Notes: a model not told the origin generated them from the sequence alone. A stretch of 64,000 nt of DNA from Pseudoscardovia suis (GCF_002797875.1 NZ_PGFC01000001.1:434001-498000); one strand, 5' to 3'; counted from the first letter of the stretch, positions 39,107-47,906 are shown. A program made the numbers and translations.

Positions 39107-39822
39107 ATCTTGATGTCGATTTCATGATTTCTGATATGCCAACCGTTGTTGCGGCCTTGCCCAGTACCTTGATTCTCTCGCTCGATTCTATGCTATGGGC
39201 ATTAGTGTTCGCCTTGATCTGTGGCGGCGCTCAATTGGCGAGAGTCCCTGTGCTTGACAAGGTCACCCTTGTCATTAACACCTTCATTAAGGGCATTCCG
39301 CTGGTCGTGCAATTGCTGTTTTGCTATTACGCAGTTCCATATGTCGTCAAATGGTTCGATGGATTGATGCACCGTACGTATGATCCACAACATTTGCCTT
39401 ATTTCGGAGCTGCCGTGCTAGCTCTGGCGTTGAATTTTGGCGCATACATCACTGATGTTGTAATTTCTTCGACGCGCGCGATTGATAGAGGGCAATGGGA
39501 ATCCGCTTACGCCTGCGGCATGACACGTTTCCAGGCATTGCGGCGAGTGGTTGCACCCCAAATTGTTGTTATCTCTCTTCCCAATATGACGAACTATTTC
39601 ATATGGCTGCTCAAAGGCACGAGTCTTGCATCCATCGTGAACGTCGTGGAAATGCTAACAACTGCGCGGCTTAGTGCCGCAGACGGCTATCAGTTCCTTG
39701 AAGCCTACATCGACGCCGCCATCATCTATTGGATTGTTTGTGCGTTCATCGAATGGCTATCAGGCAGAATCTACCACTCAGCCGGTAGTTATCTCCTGCC
39801 GCCCAATGCATCCACGGCTTAG
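39103..39822 (+). CDS. Amino-acid ABC transporter permease 2
   Basis: 239-residue partner permease, same family, with about five hydrophobic segments and the EAA-type loop SAYACGMTRFQALRRVVAPQ. It is translationally coupled to permease 1 by the ATGA overlap. Confidence 0.9.
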   Translation: MNLDVDFMISDMPTVVAALPSTLILSLDSMLWALVFALICGGAQLARVPVLDKVTLVINTFIKGIPLVVQLLFCYYAVPYVVKWFDGLMHRTYDPQHLPYFGAAVLALALNFGAYITDVVISSTRAIDRGQWESAYACGMTRFQALRRVVAPQIVVISLPNMTNYFIWLLKGTSLASIVNVVEMLTTARLSAADGYQFLEAYIDAAIIYWIVCAFIEWLSGRIYHSAGSYLLPPNASTA

Positions 39823-39905
39823 CGGCAGTAGTTGACACGGTATAGCGCCACATAAAACAAATCGCAATCATTAATGAAACATTGAATCCAATTAAGGAGG
39901 CCAAC

Positions 39906-40430
39906 ATGGCATTCGAAAACAACATTCCATCACTTCATGGAGCAACGGTCGATGCTGCACGTGAGATTTCTGAAAGGCGCGCCACTACCATTTCACGCAT
40001 GGTAGATGAGGCCGCAAAGCATGGGTTAGACGATCAGTTCGCGTATGACGCTATCGCGGATTATGGGGCAGACAATGCCAAGGAGTTCCGTAAGACGCTG
40101 CATGACCCTACTTCATTCAAGGAGTTTACCGATTTGTTCGGCACCGACCATAATCGCGAAATCTATGAAATGGAAACAGTGAAGAAAACGGATGATGAGC
40201 TGATCATTGACTTCCATTACTGCCCATACGTCACTGCATGGGTGCGCCAAGGCAAGACTCCTGACCAGATTGCACGTCTGTGCGAAATCGCCATGGCAGG
40301 TGACCATGAATTTGCAAGATCCTTCCCGCAGCTTGAGTTCCGTCTCGAACGAACCATCGCGGACGGCGAACCACGTTGCCGACTGCATTTCATTCGCAAA
40401 GGCGCCACCGTCAACAGCGTCGAGGAGTGA
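39906..40430 (+). CDS. L-2-amino-thiazoline-4-carboxylate hydrolase family protein
   Basis: 174 residues from ATG 39906 behind a perfect AAGGAGG. The C-terminal half matches the ATC hydrolase family (YCPYVTAWVRQGKTPDQI, CEIAMAGDHEFARSFPQLEF). In Pseudomonas, enzymes of this name open L-ATC on the way to L-cysteine; many family members are uncharacterised. Its place between permease and ATPase genes of one importer suggests it acts on the imported compound, possibly a cysteine derivative. That link is inference. Confidence 0.75.
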   Translation: MAFENNIPSLHGATVDAAREISERRATTISRMVDEAAKHGLDDQFAYDAIADYGADNAKEFRKTLHDPTSFKEFTDLFGTDHNREIYEMETVKKTDDELIIDFHYCPYVTAWVRQGKTPDQIARLCEIAMAGDHEFARSFPQLEFRLERTIADGEPRCRLHFIRKGATVNSVEE

Positions 40431-40503
40431 CACAACGGGGCATCCTGGGGACCTCCACGGCAGCAACGGCAAATCATCACATTGCACAGGAAGGTAGGCC
40501 ATT

Positions 40504-41304
40504 ATGGCGGAGCTGAGCGCAGCAGGCGGGACTAAGCCAACGGAATCCACCGTCGTATCTGTCCAAGGATTGAAAAAATCCTTTGGGAAAACGGAAGTCC
40601 TCAAGGACGTATCCTTTGACGTGTCACAAGGCCAGGTTCTGAGCATCTTGGGGCCTTCCGGATCCGGCAAGACAACGATGCTGCGTTGCATCAATGCGCT
40701 TGAACGGCCTGACTCGGGTGTGATATCGGTAGATGGAATCTCACTCGACTATGGGCAGGGGAAACCGCGATTCCGTGACGTCCTCCGACAACGCAGGCAT
40801 ACCGCGATGGTGTTCCAGCACTATAACCTGTTTAAAAACAAGACGGTGCTTCATAACGTCACCGAAGGCTTGACTGTGGTGCAACGCAAGAAGAGCGAAG
40901 AGGCGGATGCAATCGCCAGAGACGCTCTCGAGGCAGTGGGGATGACGGGATTCGAGGATCGATATCCCAGCCATCTATCTGGCGGTCAGCAACAGCGCGT
41001 CTCTATCGCTCGTGCGTTAGCGCTGAACCCCTCGGTGATTCTGTTCGACGAACCGACGTCAGCGCTCGATCCGGAACGCGTCAATGAGGTCCTGAAAACG
41101 ATGAAAGATATCGCAGCGCGTGGTGTAACGATGATTGTGGTGACGCACGAGATTCGATTTGCCCGCGCGGTATCGGATACTGTGATTTTTATGGACTGTG
41201 GCCGGATTGTAGAGCATGGTGCACCTCAGCAGGTGATTGACCATCCCCAGACTGAAAGGTTGCAGGAATTCCTCAATTCGCTTGCCGCGCATGAGTTCGA
41301 GTGA
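40504..41304 (+). CDS. Amino-acid ABC transporter ATPase
   Basis: 266 residues, HisP/GlnQ type. Walker A GPSGSGKTTMLR, Q-loop VFQHYNLF, signature LSGGQQQRVSIARAL, Walker B VILFDEPTSALDPE, switch VVTHEIRFA. ATG 40504 follows GGAAGG. It is the last gene of the importer operon and is followed by a strong terminator. Confidence 0.93.
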   Translation: MAELSAAGGTKPTESTVVSVQGLKKSFGKTEVLKDVSFDVSQGQVLSILGPSGSGKTTMLRCINALERPDSGVISVDGISLDYGQGKPRFRDVLRQRRHTAMVFQHYNLFKNKTVLHNVTEGLTVVQRKKSEEADAIARDALEAVGMTGFEDRYPSHLSGGQQQRVSIARALALNPSVILFDEPTSALDPERVNEVLKTMKDIAARGVTMIVVTHEIRFARAVSDTVIFMDCGRIVEHGAPQQVIDHPQTERLQEFLNSLAAHEFE

Positions 41305-41316
41305 AGATGAAAAACA

Positions 41317-41369
41317 AATGAAGTCTCGCGAGGTTCCCGCCACGGCGGTGATTGTCGCGAGACTTCATT
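41317..41369. terminator. Bidirectional terminator
   Basis: Perfect 15-bp arms, AATGAAGTCTCGCGA (41317-41331) and TCGCGAGACTTCATT (41355-41369), with a GC-rich inner hairpin in the loop. It lies between convergent genes. Confidence 0.8.
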
Positions 41370-41418
41370 CATATAGGCTGGTCGTTGCTTGATGATGAGG
41401 CCCTGTCGGTTTGTCGCC

Positions 41419-42522
41419 TCAGTCCTTCGCCATGAGGCGCCTGACCTCGTCGCGGATCGGGTCGGCGTACCGATAGATGTCGTTCAGGTTCTCGATCGGC
41501 TCGCGCGTGCAGTTCTTGTTTTCGTCGAAGAGGCCAAGGTACTTCTGGCGGGTGTTGAAGAACAGGCGGCAGATAGGCTTGCGGTTGTTGTCGTCAAGGA
41601 AGATGGAGCAATACGATTTCGCGTCTCGCATCGTGATGCGGGCGGGATCGACGTCACTGCAGGCGATAGCCTTGACGATGCGGTAAGCGGCAATCTCTTC
41701 CTCGGTGGTGACAATACCGTCATCAGCGTCGTCTTCACTGCTGGAATCTTCGGCATCTTCGGGGTTTTCGCCTTCGGCATCTGAAGCGCTTACGATGCGG
41801 ATGTCGTCAGCACCGAGGGCGGTTTTCAGCCTGTCGTTGACCTGGTCGGAGAGGAACTGCTTGATGGCCTTGGCCACAAGCGGACGGAACTTGTCCATAA
41901 CGGACGCATAGAAGGAGCCATCGTAGACATGGCCAGCCAGTAGCTTGACGAATTCATCGGTTGGCTCGGCGAACTCTGCGGCGACTGCACGTTTGAGTGC
42001 GCCTACATACTTCAGCTCTTCCGCACTGCTTGCGATGGAGTCGAGGTCGAAGGCGGGCTTCGTCAGTTTCTGAAGTGCGGGGAGCACCGTGTCATCGATG
42101 TCAAGCAGGTCCAACACGAGGAAAGGCTTGGAATCCATCTTGTTGGGCTCATCGATGTCCATGTAGAAGTTCCACACCTGACCGTTCGTGAGTACGCCGA
42201 TGCGCGCTTTCGTGCAGGCGAAATATCGGTAGAGCTGGCTGGCGTTTTCAAGGCTCAGCGGCTGGCCAATCTTCTTGCATTCGATGAGAATCTGGACCTG
42301 GCCGTCCTGCACCAAGGCATAGTCGATCTTCTCGCCCTTCTTCACGCCAACATCAGCGGTGAACTCGGGGATGACCTCGTTCGGATTGAAGACATCGTAG
42401 CCAAGAACCTGCCCGATGAACGGCATGATGAAGGCGTTCTTTGTGGCCTCTTCCGTTTCGATGCCATCCTTCAGATCGTGGACCTTGGCGGCGAGCTGCC
42501 CCAGGCTTTCGGCGAACTCCAT
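41419..42522 (-). CDS. Orphan HsdR-N-domain nuclease-like protein
   Basis: 367 residues; AAGGAG upstream of ATG 42522. Residues 15-155 match the type I restriction enzyme R N-terminal domain (PF13588 type) with a PD-(D/E)xK-like core: KIDYALVQDGQVQILIECKK (Asp, then Glu-x-Lys). No helicase motif follows; instead there is an acidic stretch (DAEGENPEDAEDSSSEDDADD, near residue 270) and a C-terminal domain of unknown function. No methylase or specificity gene is next to it, and the hsd locus is 18 kb away. Many such stand-alone proteins exist; a defence role is plausible but not shown. Confidence 0.8.
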   Translation of the reverse strand: MEFAESLGQLAAKVHDLKDGIETEEATKNAFIMPFIGQVLGYDVFNPNEVIPEFTADVGVKKGEKIDYALVQDGQVQILIECKKIGQPLSLENASQLYRYFACTKARIGVLTNGQVWNFYMDIDEPNKMDSKPFLVLDLLDIDDTVLPALQKLTKPAFDLDSIASSAEELKYVGALKRAVAAEFAEPTDEFVKLLAGHVYDGSFYASVMDKFRPLVAKAIKQFLSDQVNDRLKTALGADDIRIVSASDAEGENPEDAEDSSSEDDADDGIVTTEEEIAAYRIVKAIACSDVDPARITMRDAKSYCSIFLDDNNRKPICRLFFNTRQKYLGLFDENKNCTREPIENLNDIYRYADPIRDEVRRLMAKD

Positions 42523-43424
42523 TGTTTCTTCTCCTTGGTGTGCAATGGTAGTGCAAAGGAGTCTGTTACAGACCCTTGTTCACCTTGGGATTGTAGCGCG
42601 TGTAAATGGTATGGGTGTCACTGAGAGAGTGAGGCAGGATATGCATGATAACGGGATGTTGACTCATGCGTCCGTTTGGAATTCGCCTGCTTTCAGCTCC
42701 CACACGCCAGTGCTAACTCGCAGTCGCATACCCGCCGCCGCGTCACCCGATTGTATCGCCATGGGATTCCATTTCAATCTGATGCCCGGATGCTGGAGGA
42801 ATGCATCAGAGAGAGTGCGATTTTGTTCACCCTCGGTGAGGGATGCGATGCTTCGGTCGCGCTTAGGGCTGGGCAATTGCTGCCGAGGGCGTGATTTTAT
42901 GTACCCTCGGCGTCAGTTGGGCGGGAGTGGAGAGTGAAAGGTGGCGGCAACCTCCGTCGAGGGTGCAGTCCCATGCACTCTCGATGCAGGATATGATGCC
43001 CAGGCAGTGTTGATGATGGGGTGATTGCCACCGAGGGCGCAATCCTGTGCACCCTCGGTGGGAGATGCGACGCTGCCGGGGTGCGTAAATCAGGGTAATC
43101 GCTGTCCAAGGTTCACTTTCGTGTGCCCTCGGCGCAGGATAAGGCGCTCAGGTGGAGCTGACGGCGGAGTAATCGCCACCGCGGGTGCGGTTTCGTGCAC
43201 CCTCAACGTGGGATAGGGCGCTCAGGTAGTGCTGACTGCACGGTAATCACCGTCGAGGGTGCGATTTTGTGCACACTCGGAGGAGGTTGGACAGGATAGA
43301 TGGAGAACAGTGAGGTGACGGAAGGAAGATCATCAGGCTGCGGCTCAGCAATTCCGGCACATTGCCATGCCATCCGCTACAGCACCCAACCCCAACCACC
43401 ATCTCTGCTAATATCGTCCGCAGC
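42523..43424. other. Intergenic region with array 3
   Basis: About 900 bp. The first 280 bp (42523-42805) hold nothing I recognise. The rest is hairpin array 3 and the promoter of the ABC-F gene: TAATAT at 43409-43414 lies only 10 nt before ATG 43425, which has no ribosome site, so the transcript is probably leaderless. Confidence 0.55.
42805..43290 (+). repeat. Hairpin tandem array 3 (7 units, exactly 74-bp period)
   Basis: Seven units. The left arm motif begins at about 42808 and then at 42882, 42956, 43030, 43104, 43178 and 43252, so the measured steps are all 74 bp. Example: ACCGAGGGCGCA, loop ATCCTG, TGCACCCTCGGT at 43030-43059. Arms differ by several bases between units while the period does not change. 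The spacer type (CGCTTAGGGC, GCGCTCAGG) is shared with array 4, not with arrays 1 and 2. Confidence 0.9.
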
Positions 43425-45269
43425 ATGTCTATCACAGCATTGAATCTGTCACATATCACTTACACGTATCCTGCAGCCCCCGAACCCATCCTCAACGACG
43501 TAACCGTCACGTTCGCACCTGGCTGGACCGCCGTGCTTGGCGACAACGGCATCGGCAAATCCACGCTCATGCACATCGCGCAAGGCAAGCTCACCCCGGA
43601 ACGCGGGCAAGTCAGCCCATCGGACGCGATCATCGCATTCTGTCCACAGGATGTCGCCGCCACGCCCACCAACCTTGAGGATTTTGCCAACGACTGGAGC
43701 CCTGAAACCATAGCGATTCGCGACGCGCTCGGCATCGCGGACGACTGGCCATACCGGTACGACACGCTCTCCGGCGGGGAGCGCAAACGGCTGCAGATCG
43801 CCTGCGCGCTTGCAACACGCCCCGACGTGCTCATCCTCGACGAGCCGACCAACCATGTCGACGCCCCGACGCGGAACGCCATCGCGCAAGCCATGCTCGA
43901 CTTCACCGGTCAACGTCGCGCCGCAGCAACCGCCGTGCCCAACACAATGTCCGACGCTGCGCCCACCGTGAACGGACAGCGTCGCGAGGAGAGCGCCGGT
44001 AAAGAAGCCGTCGCGCTGCCCGCACCCCGCCGGGTACGCGTCGGCATCGTCGTCAGCCATGACATCGAGCTCATCGACCAAGTTGCCATGCGGTGCGCCT
44101 GCTTCGAACGCCGTCATGTCGGGCACAGCAACGTCACCGTCGTCACCATGCGTCCCGGCAACTACTCGGCTGCTTTTGCAGACGCGCGAATCCAACAGGA
44201 GGGTGAGCTGCACGCACTCGACCAAGCGCGGAAGGAAGCCGCGCGATTGCAACGCGAAAGCACATCGCGCCGCCATGATGCGGCACTCGCCGCCACATCA
44301 TGGCGGGCGAACCGCACCATCGACCGCCGCGATCATGACGCTCGCAACGCCGCCAAACTTGCCAAGATGACCAGCGTCGACGGGTCGGCCGGATCGGCGC
44401 AGGCACGATTGGATGCTCGCGTCCACGCCGCGCAGCTCGCGGCGGATTCCATCGTCGTAGCCGCCAAACGCTACGACGGGGACCTGACCGCATTCGCGGG
44501 GATCGAACCCAGTCACGTGGCGGAACTCGTCCGGCTCGAAGCGGGCGTGATACCGTTTGGATCGTCGACGGTGCAGGCGCCGGCGGAATCCAGCGGCGCT
44601 GGTGCTGACGGCGTTGCCGGTGCTGCTGGCAACGAAGGCGCTGTGGAATCAACCGGATTGACGCGAGCAGCAGAATCTGCAGAACCAACAGGATTTTCAG
44701 AACCTACGGCGTCAGAACCGGTGCCGGGCATCCCCGTCACAGCTCACGCCTGGCATACCTCCGACGGCGTGCGCATCCCGACACTCAGTGTCGGGGCGAA
44801 CGACCACATCGGCATCATCGGACCGAACGGCGCCGGCAAAACCACCATCCTCAACGCGCTGCTCGCACGGCTCGACGTGCAACCATCCGACGTGCCGCGG
44901 CTCGTCATCGCGCAAAACACCACCAGCGATGATGCGCAGGCGGCGCTCGAGCAGCTCGCGCAGCTCAACCCCGCCGAACGCGGCGATGTGCTCTCCGCCA
45001 TGGCGCAACTCAACGCCGACCCCGACCGTATACTCGCCGCCTCCAGCGAGCCATCGCCCGGAGAGTTGCGCAAGCTGCTGTTGTGCCTGGGCATTCGCAA
45101 TCGGCCGCATCTCATTGTCATGGATGAGCCGACCAATCATCTCGACCTGCATTCAAGGCAGGCACTTGCCCGCGCGCTTGCTGCGTATCGCGGGGCGGTG
45201 ATCGTGGTCAGCCATGACATGCCGTTCCTGCGGGAAGCGGTCACGCAATTGTGGACGGTGCACGCCTAG
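43425..45269 (+). CDS. ABC-F family ATPase
   Basis: 614 residues with two ABC domains and no membrane segments. Domain 1: GDNGIGKST, LSGGERKRLQIA, VLILDEPTNHVD. Domain 2: GPNGAGKTT, the unusual signature SPGELRKLL, LIVMDEPTNHLD. ABC-F proteins act on the ribosome, as housekeeping translation factors or in antibiotic protection; which applies cannot be told from sequence. Both domain 1 and the linker carry Ala/Glu/Thr-rich inserts (about residues 165-205 and 370-445). Start ATG 43425 has no ribosome site and an upstream TAATAT, suggesting a leaderless mRNA. The gene lies exactly between arrays 3 and 4. Confidence 0.88.
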   Translation: MSITALNLSHITYTYPAAPEPILNDVTVTFAPGWTAVLGDNGIGKSTLMHIAQGKLTPERGQVSPSDAIIAFCPQDVAATPTNLEDFANDWSPETIAIRDALGIADDWPYRYDTLSGGERKRLQIACALATRPDVLILDEPTNHVDAPTRNAIAQAMLDFTGQRRAAATAVPNTMSDAAPTVNGQRREESAGKEAVALPAPRRVRVGIVVSHDIELIDQVAMRCACFERRHVGHSNVTVVTMRPGNYSAAFADARIQQEGELHALDQARKEAARLQRESTSRRHDAALAATSWRANRTIDRRDHDARNAAKLAKMTSVDGSAGSAQARLDARVHAAQLAADSIVVAAKRYDGDLTAFAGIEPSHVAELVRLEAGVIPFGSSTVQAPAESSGAGADGVAGAAGNEGAVESTGLTRAAESAEPTGFSEPTASEPVPGIPVTAHAWHTSDGVRIPTLSVGANDHIGIIGPNGAGKTTILNALLARLDVQPSDVPRLVIAQNTTSDDAQAALEQLAQLNPAERGDVLSAMAQLNADPDRILAASSEPSPGELRKLLLCLGIRNRPHLIVMDEPTNHLDLHSRQALARALAAYRGAVIVVSHDMPFLREAVTQLWTVHA

Positions 45270-45279
45270 GTGTGTGGCG

Positions 45280-46228
45280 CGCTTAGGGCAGGGCAATTGC
45301 TGCCGAGGGCGCAGTCCTGTGCACCCTAGGCGTAGGATGCAGCGCCGGGGTGGCTCCTAAGGCGGGGCAATCGATGTCGATGGCGCGATTTTGTGCACCC
45401 TCGGTGGAGAATGCGGTGCCCAGATGGCGCCTGGGGCGGAGCGAGTGCTGCCCTGGGCGCAGTATTGTGACCCTCGGTGGAAGATGCGGCGCCCAGATGG
45501 TGCCTGGGATGGGGTAATTGCTGTTGAGAGTGCGATTCCGTGCGCACTCGGTGGGGGTAAGCAGGGGAACAAGGGCAGGCGGTGGCGATCAGTGCCGAAG
45601 GTGCAGTTCCGTGCACCCTGAGCGCTGATTGGGGCGGCGAGTAGGGGAAAGGAGGCGGGAACTGGGCCGAGGGTGCAGTTTCGCTCACCCCCGGGCGCAG
45701 GATATGGCGCCAAGGCGGCCCCAGAGGTAGGGCAATCCGCGCCGAGGGCGCGGTCCTGTGCACCCCTCGGCGCCGATTGGGGCGGCGAGTAAGGGGAAGG
45801 GAGGCGGGAACCGCTGCCGAGGGTGCGATTTCGTGCGCCTTGAGTGAAGGACGCGTCGCCTAGGTGGTGCCTAGGCGGGGGCAATTGCTGTTGAAGGTGC
45901 GGTTTTGTGCGCCCTTGGCGGAGGTTAGGGTGATGAGAAAGGGACAGGGCGGCGGTAACCGTGGTCGAGGGCGCAGTATTTTGCACCCTCGGCGGGGGAT
46001 GCGGCGCCCATGTGGCGCTTGGGGCAGGGCAATCGCTGCCGAGGGTACAGTCCTGTGCACACTGGGCGCTGGTTGGTGTGGCGAGAAAGGGGCCGGGTGG
46101 CGGTAACCGCTGCCGAGGGCGCAGTTTTGTGCACCTTGGGCGGGGAACGCGACGCCGAGACGTTGCTTGGAACAGGGCAGCCCCGCCGAGGGTGCGGTTT
46201 CGTGCACCCTCGGCGGCGCCTGGTCAGG
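45280..46228 (+). repeat. Hairpin tandem array 4 (13 units, ~74 bp period)
   Basis: Thirteen units; left arms begin at 45302, 45376, 45450, 45523, 45594, 45666, 45741, 45816, 45890, 45964, 46038, 46112 and 46185, steps of 71-75 bp and mostly 74. A well-preserved unit is the last: CCGAGGGTGC, loop GGTTTCGT, GCACCCTCGG (46186-46213). Two spacer types alternate (GCGGCGAGTAAGGGGAAGG-like and GGCGCCCAGATGG-like). The entry sequence GCGCTTAGGGC-GGGCAATTGC at 45280 is nearly the same as at 42860 in array 3. Confidence 0.9.
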
Positions 46229-46274
46229 GAAACGGGGACAGGCGGGGTTGGGCAGAGAAACGGGGACAGGCGGG
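46229..46274 (+). repeat. 28-bp direct repeat before lipoprotein gene
   Basis: GAAACGGGGACAGGCGGG is found at 46229-46246 and 46257-46274, just after array 4 and 48 bp before the lipoprotein start. Confidence 0.75.
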
Positions 46275-46321
46275 CCCCAGTTGCTGCCGTGGGAATGGCC
46301 AATGGGGATAGAATGTAGCTC

Positions 46322-47029
46322 ATGGGAAGAACGATTCAGTTTTCCGCACAGGCCGTCATCCACGGCATCATCCGCGGCATCGCAACCACAGGCATTGTCG
46401 CCGCGCTTGCTTTGGCAGGCGGATGCTCCAGCGGCGGTGCCGGCAGCGGCACCACGGCGTCCAGTAATGCAGCGAGCTCATCAAGCTCCGCCAGCTCAGA
46501 AAGCTCGTCAGCGTCGGCCTCTGCAAGCGCCTCGTCAAGTTCTTCGAGCGCCACGGATGCCACTTCCGCGTCCACGGCATCATCGAACGGCACGCCCGTG
46601 TGCGCCAGCTCCGACCTGACCGCAACGCTCACCATGGGCGGGGGCGGCGGCGCCGGCAGCAGCTACCCATACTTGGTGCTCACGAACTCCGGCTCCGCTG
46701 ACTGCTCGGTCACCGGATATCCGGGCGTGTCGCTCGCGGCGAGCGGCACCCAGATTGGCGCTGCCGCCGAACGCGACGACTCCGTGGATCCTCAGACGAT
46801 CGTGCTCAAGCCCGGGGAGTCCGCGCACAGCGCGCTGCGCATCACCAACGCCGACGTTTTCGACGCCGATACGTGCAACGCCCAGCCGGCCGATTCGCTC
46901 GTCGTCTATCCGCCGGACCAGACGCAGGCAATCACCGTCGCCACAAGCGATTACAAGGGTTGCGCGAACGCCGACACGAAGATCATCACCGTGCGGGCTC
47001 TGGAACCGGGCGACGGTTCGCAGCAGTAG
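46322..47029 (+). CDS. DUF4232-like secreted lipoprotein
   Basis: 235 residues. The N-terminus is a signal peptide with a slightly atypical lipobox (LAGGC, Cys35). A Ser/Ala-rich linker of about 60 residues follows, as expected for a wall-spanning tether. Residues 95-235 resemble the actinobacterial DUF4232 domain (PYLVLTNSGSADCSVTGYPGVSL, with four cysteines in the domain that may form disulfides). Function unknown. There is no ribosome site; TAGAAT at 46309-46314 lies 7 nt before the ATG, so the mRNA may be leaderless. Confidence 0.8.
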   Translation: MGRTIQFSAQAVIHGIIRGIATTGIVAALALAGGCSSGGAGSGTTASSNAASSSSSASSESSSASASASASSSSSSATDATSASTASSNGTPVCASSDLTATLTMGGGGGAGSSYPYLVLTNSGSADCSVTGYPGVSLAASGTQIGAAAERDDSVDPQTIVLKPGESAHSALRITNADVFDADTCNAQPADSLVVYPPDQTQAITVATSDYKGCANADTKIITVRALEPGDGSQQ

Positions 47030-47060
47030 CCTGTTAGCGGCGGTAACCTGTGACAGACCG

Positions 47061-47087
47061 ATTCCCTCGGACTCGTGTCCGGGGGAT
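47061..47087 (+). terminator. Hairpin between lipoprotein and MgtC-family genes
   Basis: TCCCTCGGAC (47063-47072) pairs with GTCCGGGGGA (47077-47086), with one G-T pair and loop TCGT, then TTTCTGT. It is a moderate intrinsic terminator lying 20 nt before the next start. Confidence 0.6.
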
Positions 47088-47106
47088 TTCTGTCGAAGGA
47101 GGTGCC

Positions 47107-47799
47107 ATGCAGATCATCGGAATCAGCTGGATGGATGCGGCGGCGGTGCTGTGCGCCGTGCTGCTGTGCGGGCTCATCGGCTTCGAACGCGAGGCGCGCC
47201 GCAAGGACGCGGGTATTCGCACGCACATCCTCGTGGGATTGGGCAGCTGCTTGTTCACGATGGTGTCGATCGAAGGCGTGCCGATGCTGTTGGGGCAGGG
47301 CGTGACGTGGGATGCATCCCGCATCGCCGCGCAGGTGGTGACTGGCATCGGTTTTCTGGGCGCCGGCGTGATTTGCTTCGCCAACGACACGGTGCGTGGG
47401 CTCACCACCGCGTGCGCCATCTGGATTGCCGCCGCGGTGGGCGTGGCGTGCGGCGCGGGGATGTTGTCCCTCGCGGCGCTGGTGACGGCGATGTATTTTC
47501 TCGTGGTGCTTGCCGTGGCGCCGCTCGTCACATGGGTGTTGCGACGCGACAGGGACTGCACGCTACGCATGACTTACGAGGATGGCAGGGGAGCATTGCG
47601 CGAAACGCTGCTACTTGCCGACAGCCTGGGGTTTAACACGCAAATCGTCGGGACGCACACGCATCGCGGCGACGGCTGGAAAGGCGCGAGCGTGGAGATT
47701 CGCCTCAACGGCGACTTGAAGCAGATGCATGATTTTCTCGAACGCGCCCAGCGCATTGACGGCGTGCACGATCTGGAACTGCTTTCGAAGGATGAATAG
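47107..47799 (+). CDS. MgtC/SapB-family membrane protein
   Basis: 230 residues from ATG 47107 behind AAGGAGG. The N-terminal half has four or five hydrophobic segments with the family's conserved pieces: GLIGFEREARRKDAGIRTHILVG near residue 20 and QVVTGIGFLGAGVI near residue 78. A soluble C-terminal domain of about 80 residues follows. MgtC relatives affect Mg2+ homeostasis and ATP synthase in pathogens; the role in commensals is not established. The last codons and stop are in a 12-bp triple repeat. Confidence 0.88.
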   Translation: MQIIGISWMDAAAVLCAVLLCGLIGFEREARRKDAGIRTHILVGLGSCLFTMVSIEGVPMLLGQGVTWDASRIAAQVVTGIGFLGAGVICFANDTVRGLTTACAIWIAAAVGVACGAGMLSLAALVTAMYFLVVLAVAPLVTWVLRRDRDCTLRMTYEDGRGALRETLLLADSLGFNTQIVGTHTHRGDGWKGASVEIRLNGDLKQMHDFLERAQRIDGVHDLELLSKDE

Positions 47800-47823
47800 A
47801 AGGACGAATAGAGAAGCGAATAG
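47788..47823 (+). repeat. 12-bp triple repeat spanning the stop codon
   Basis: AAGGATGAATAG, AAGGACGAATAG and AGAAGCGAATAG are contiguous at 47788, 47800 and 47812. The TAG of the first copy is the stop codon of the MgtC-family gene. Confidence 0.85.
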
Positions 47824-47906
47824 TGGGGCGCACCATCAGTGCGAGATAGTGCGCCCCACTTTGGAAGAGGAAGAGAGGAATAGTTGACAACAGTGCGGGT
47901 AGTGCG

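Noticed and set aside
27521..46228. CRISPR arrays as an explanation for the repeats
   Set aside because: The conserved part and the spacer are both similar between units, spacers are not unique, and no cas gene is present.
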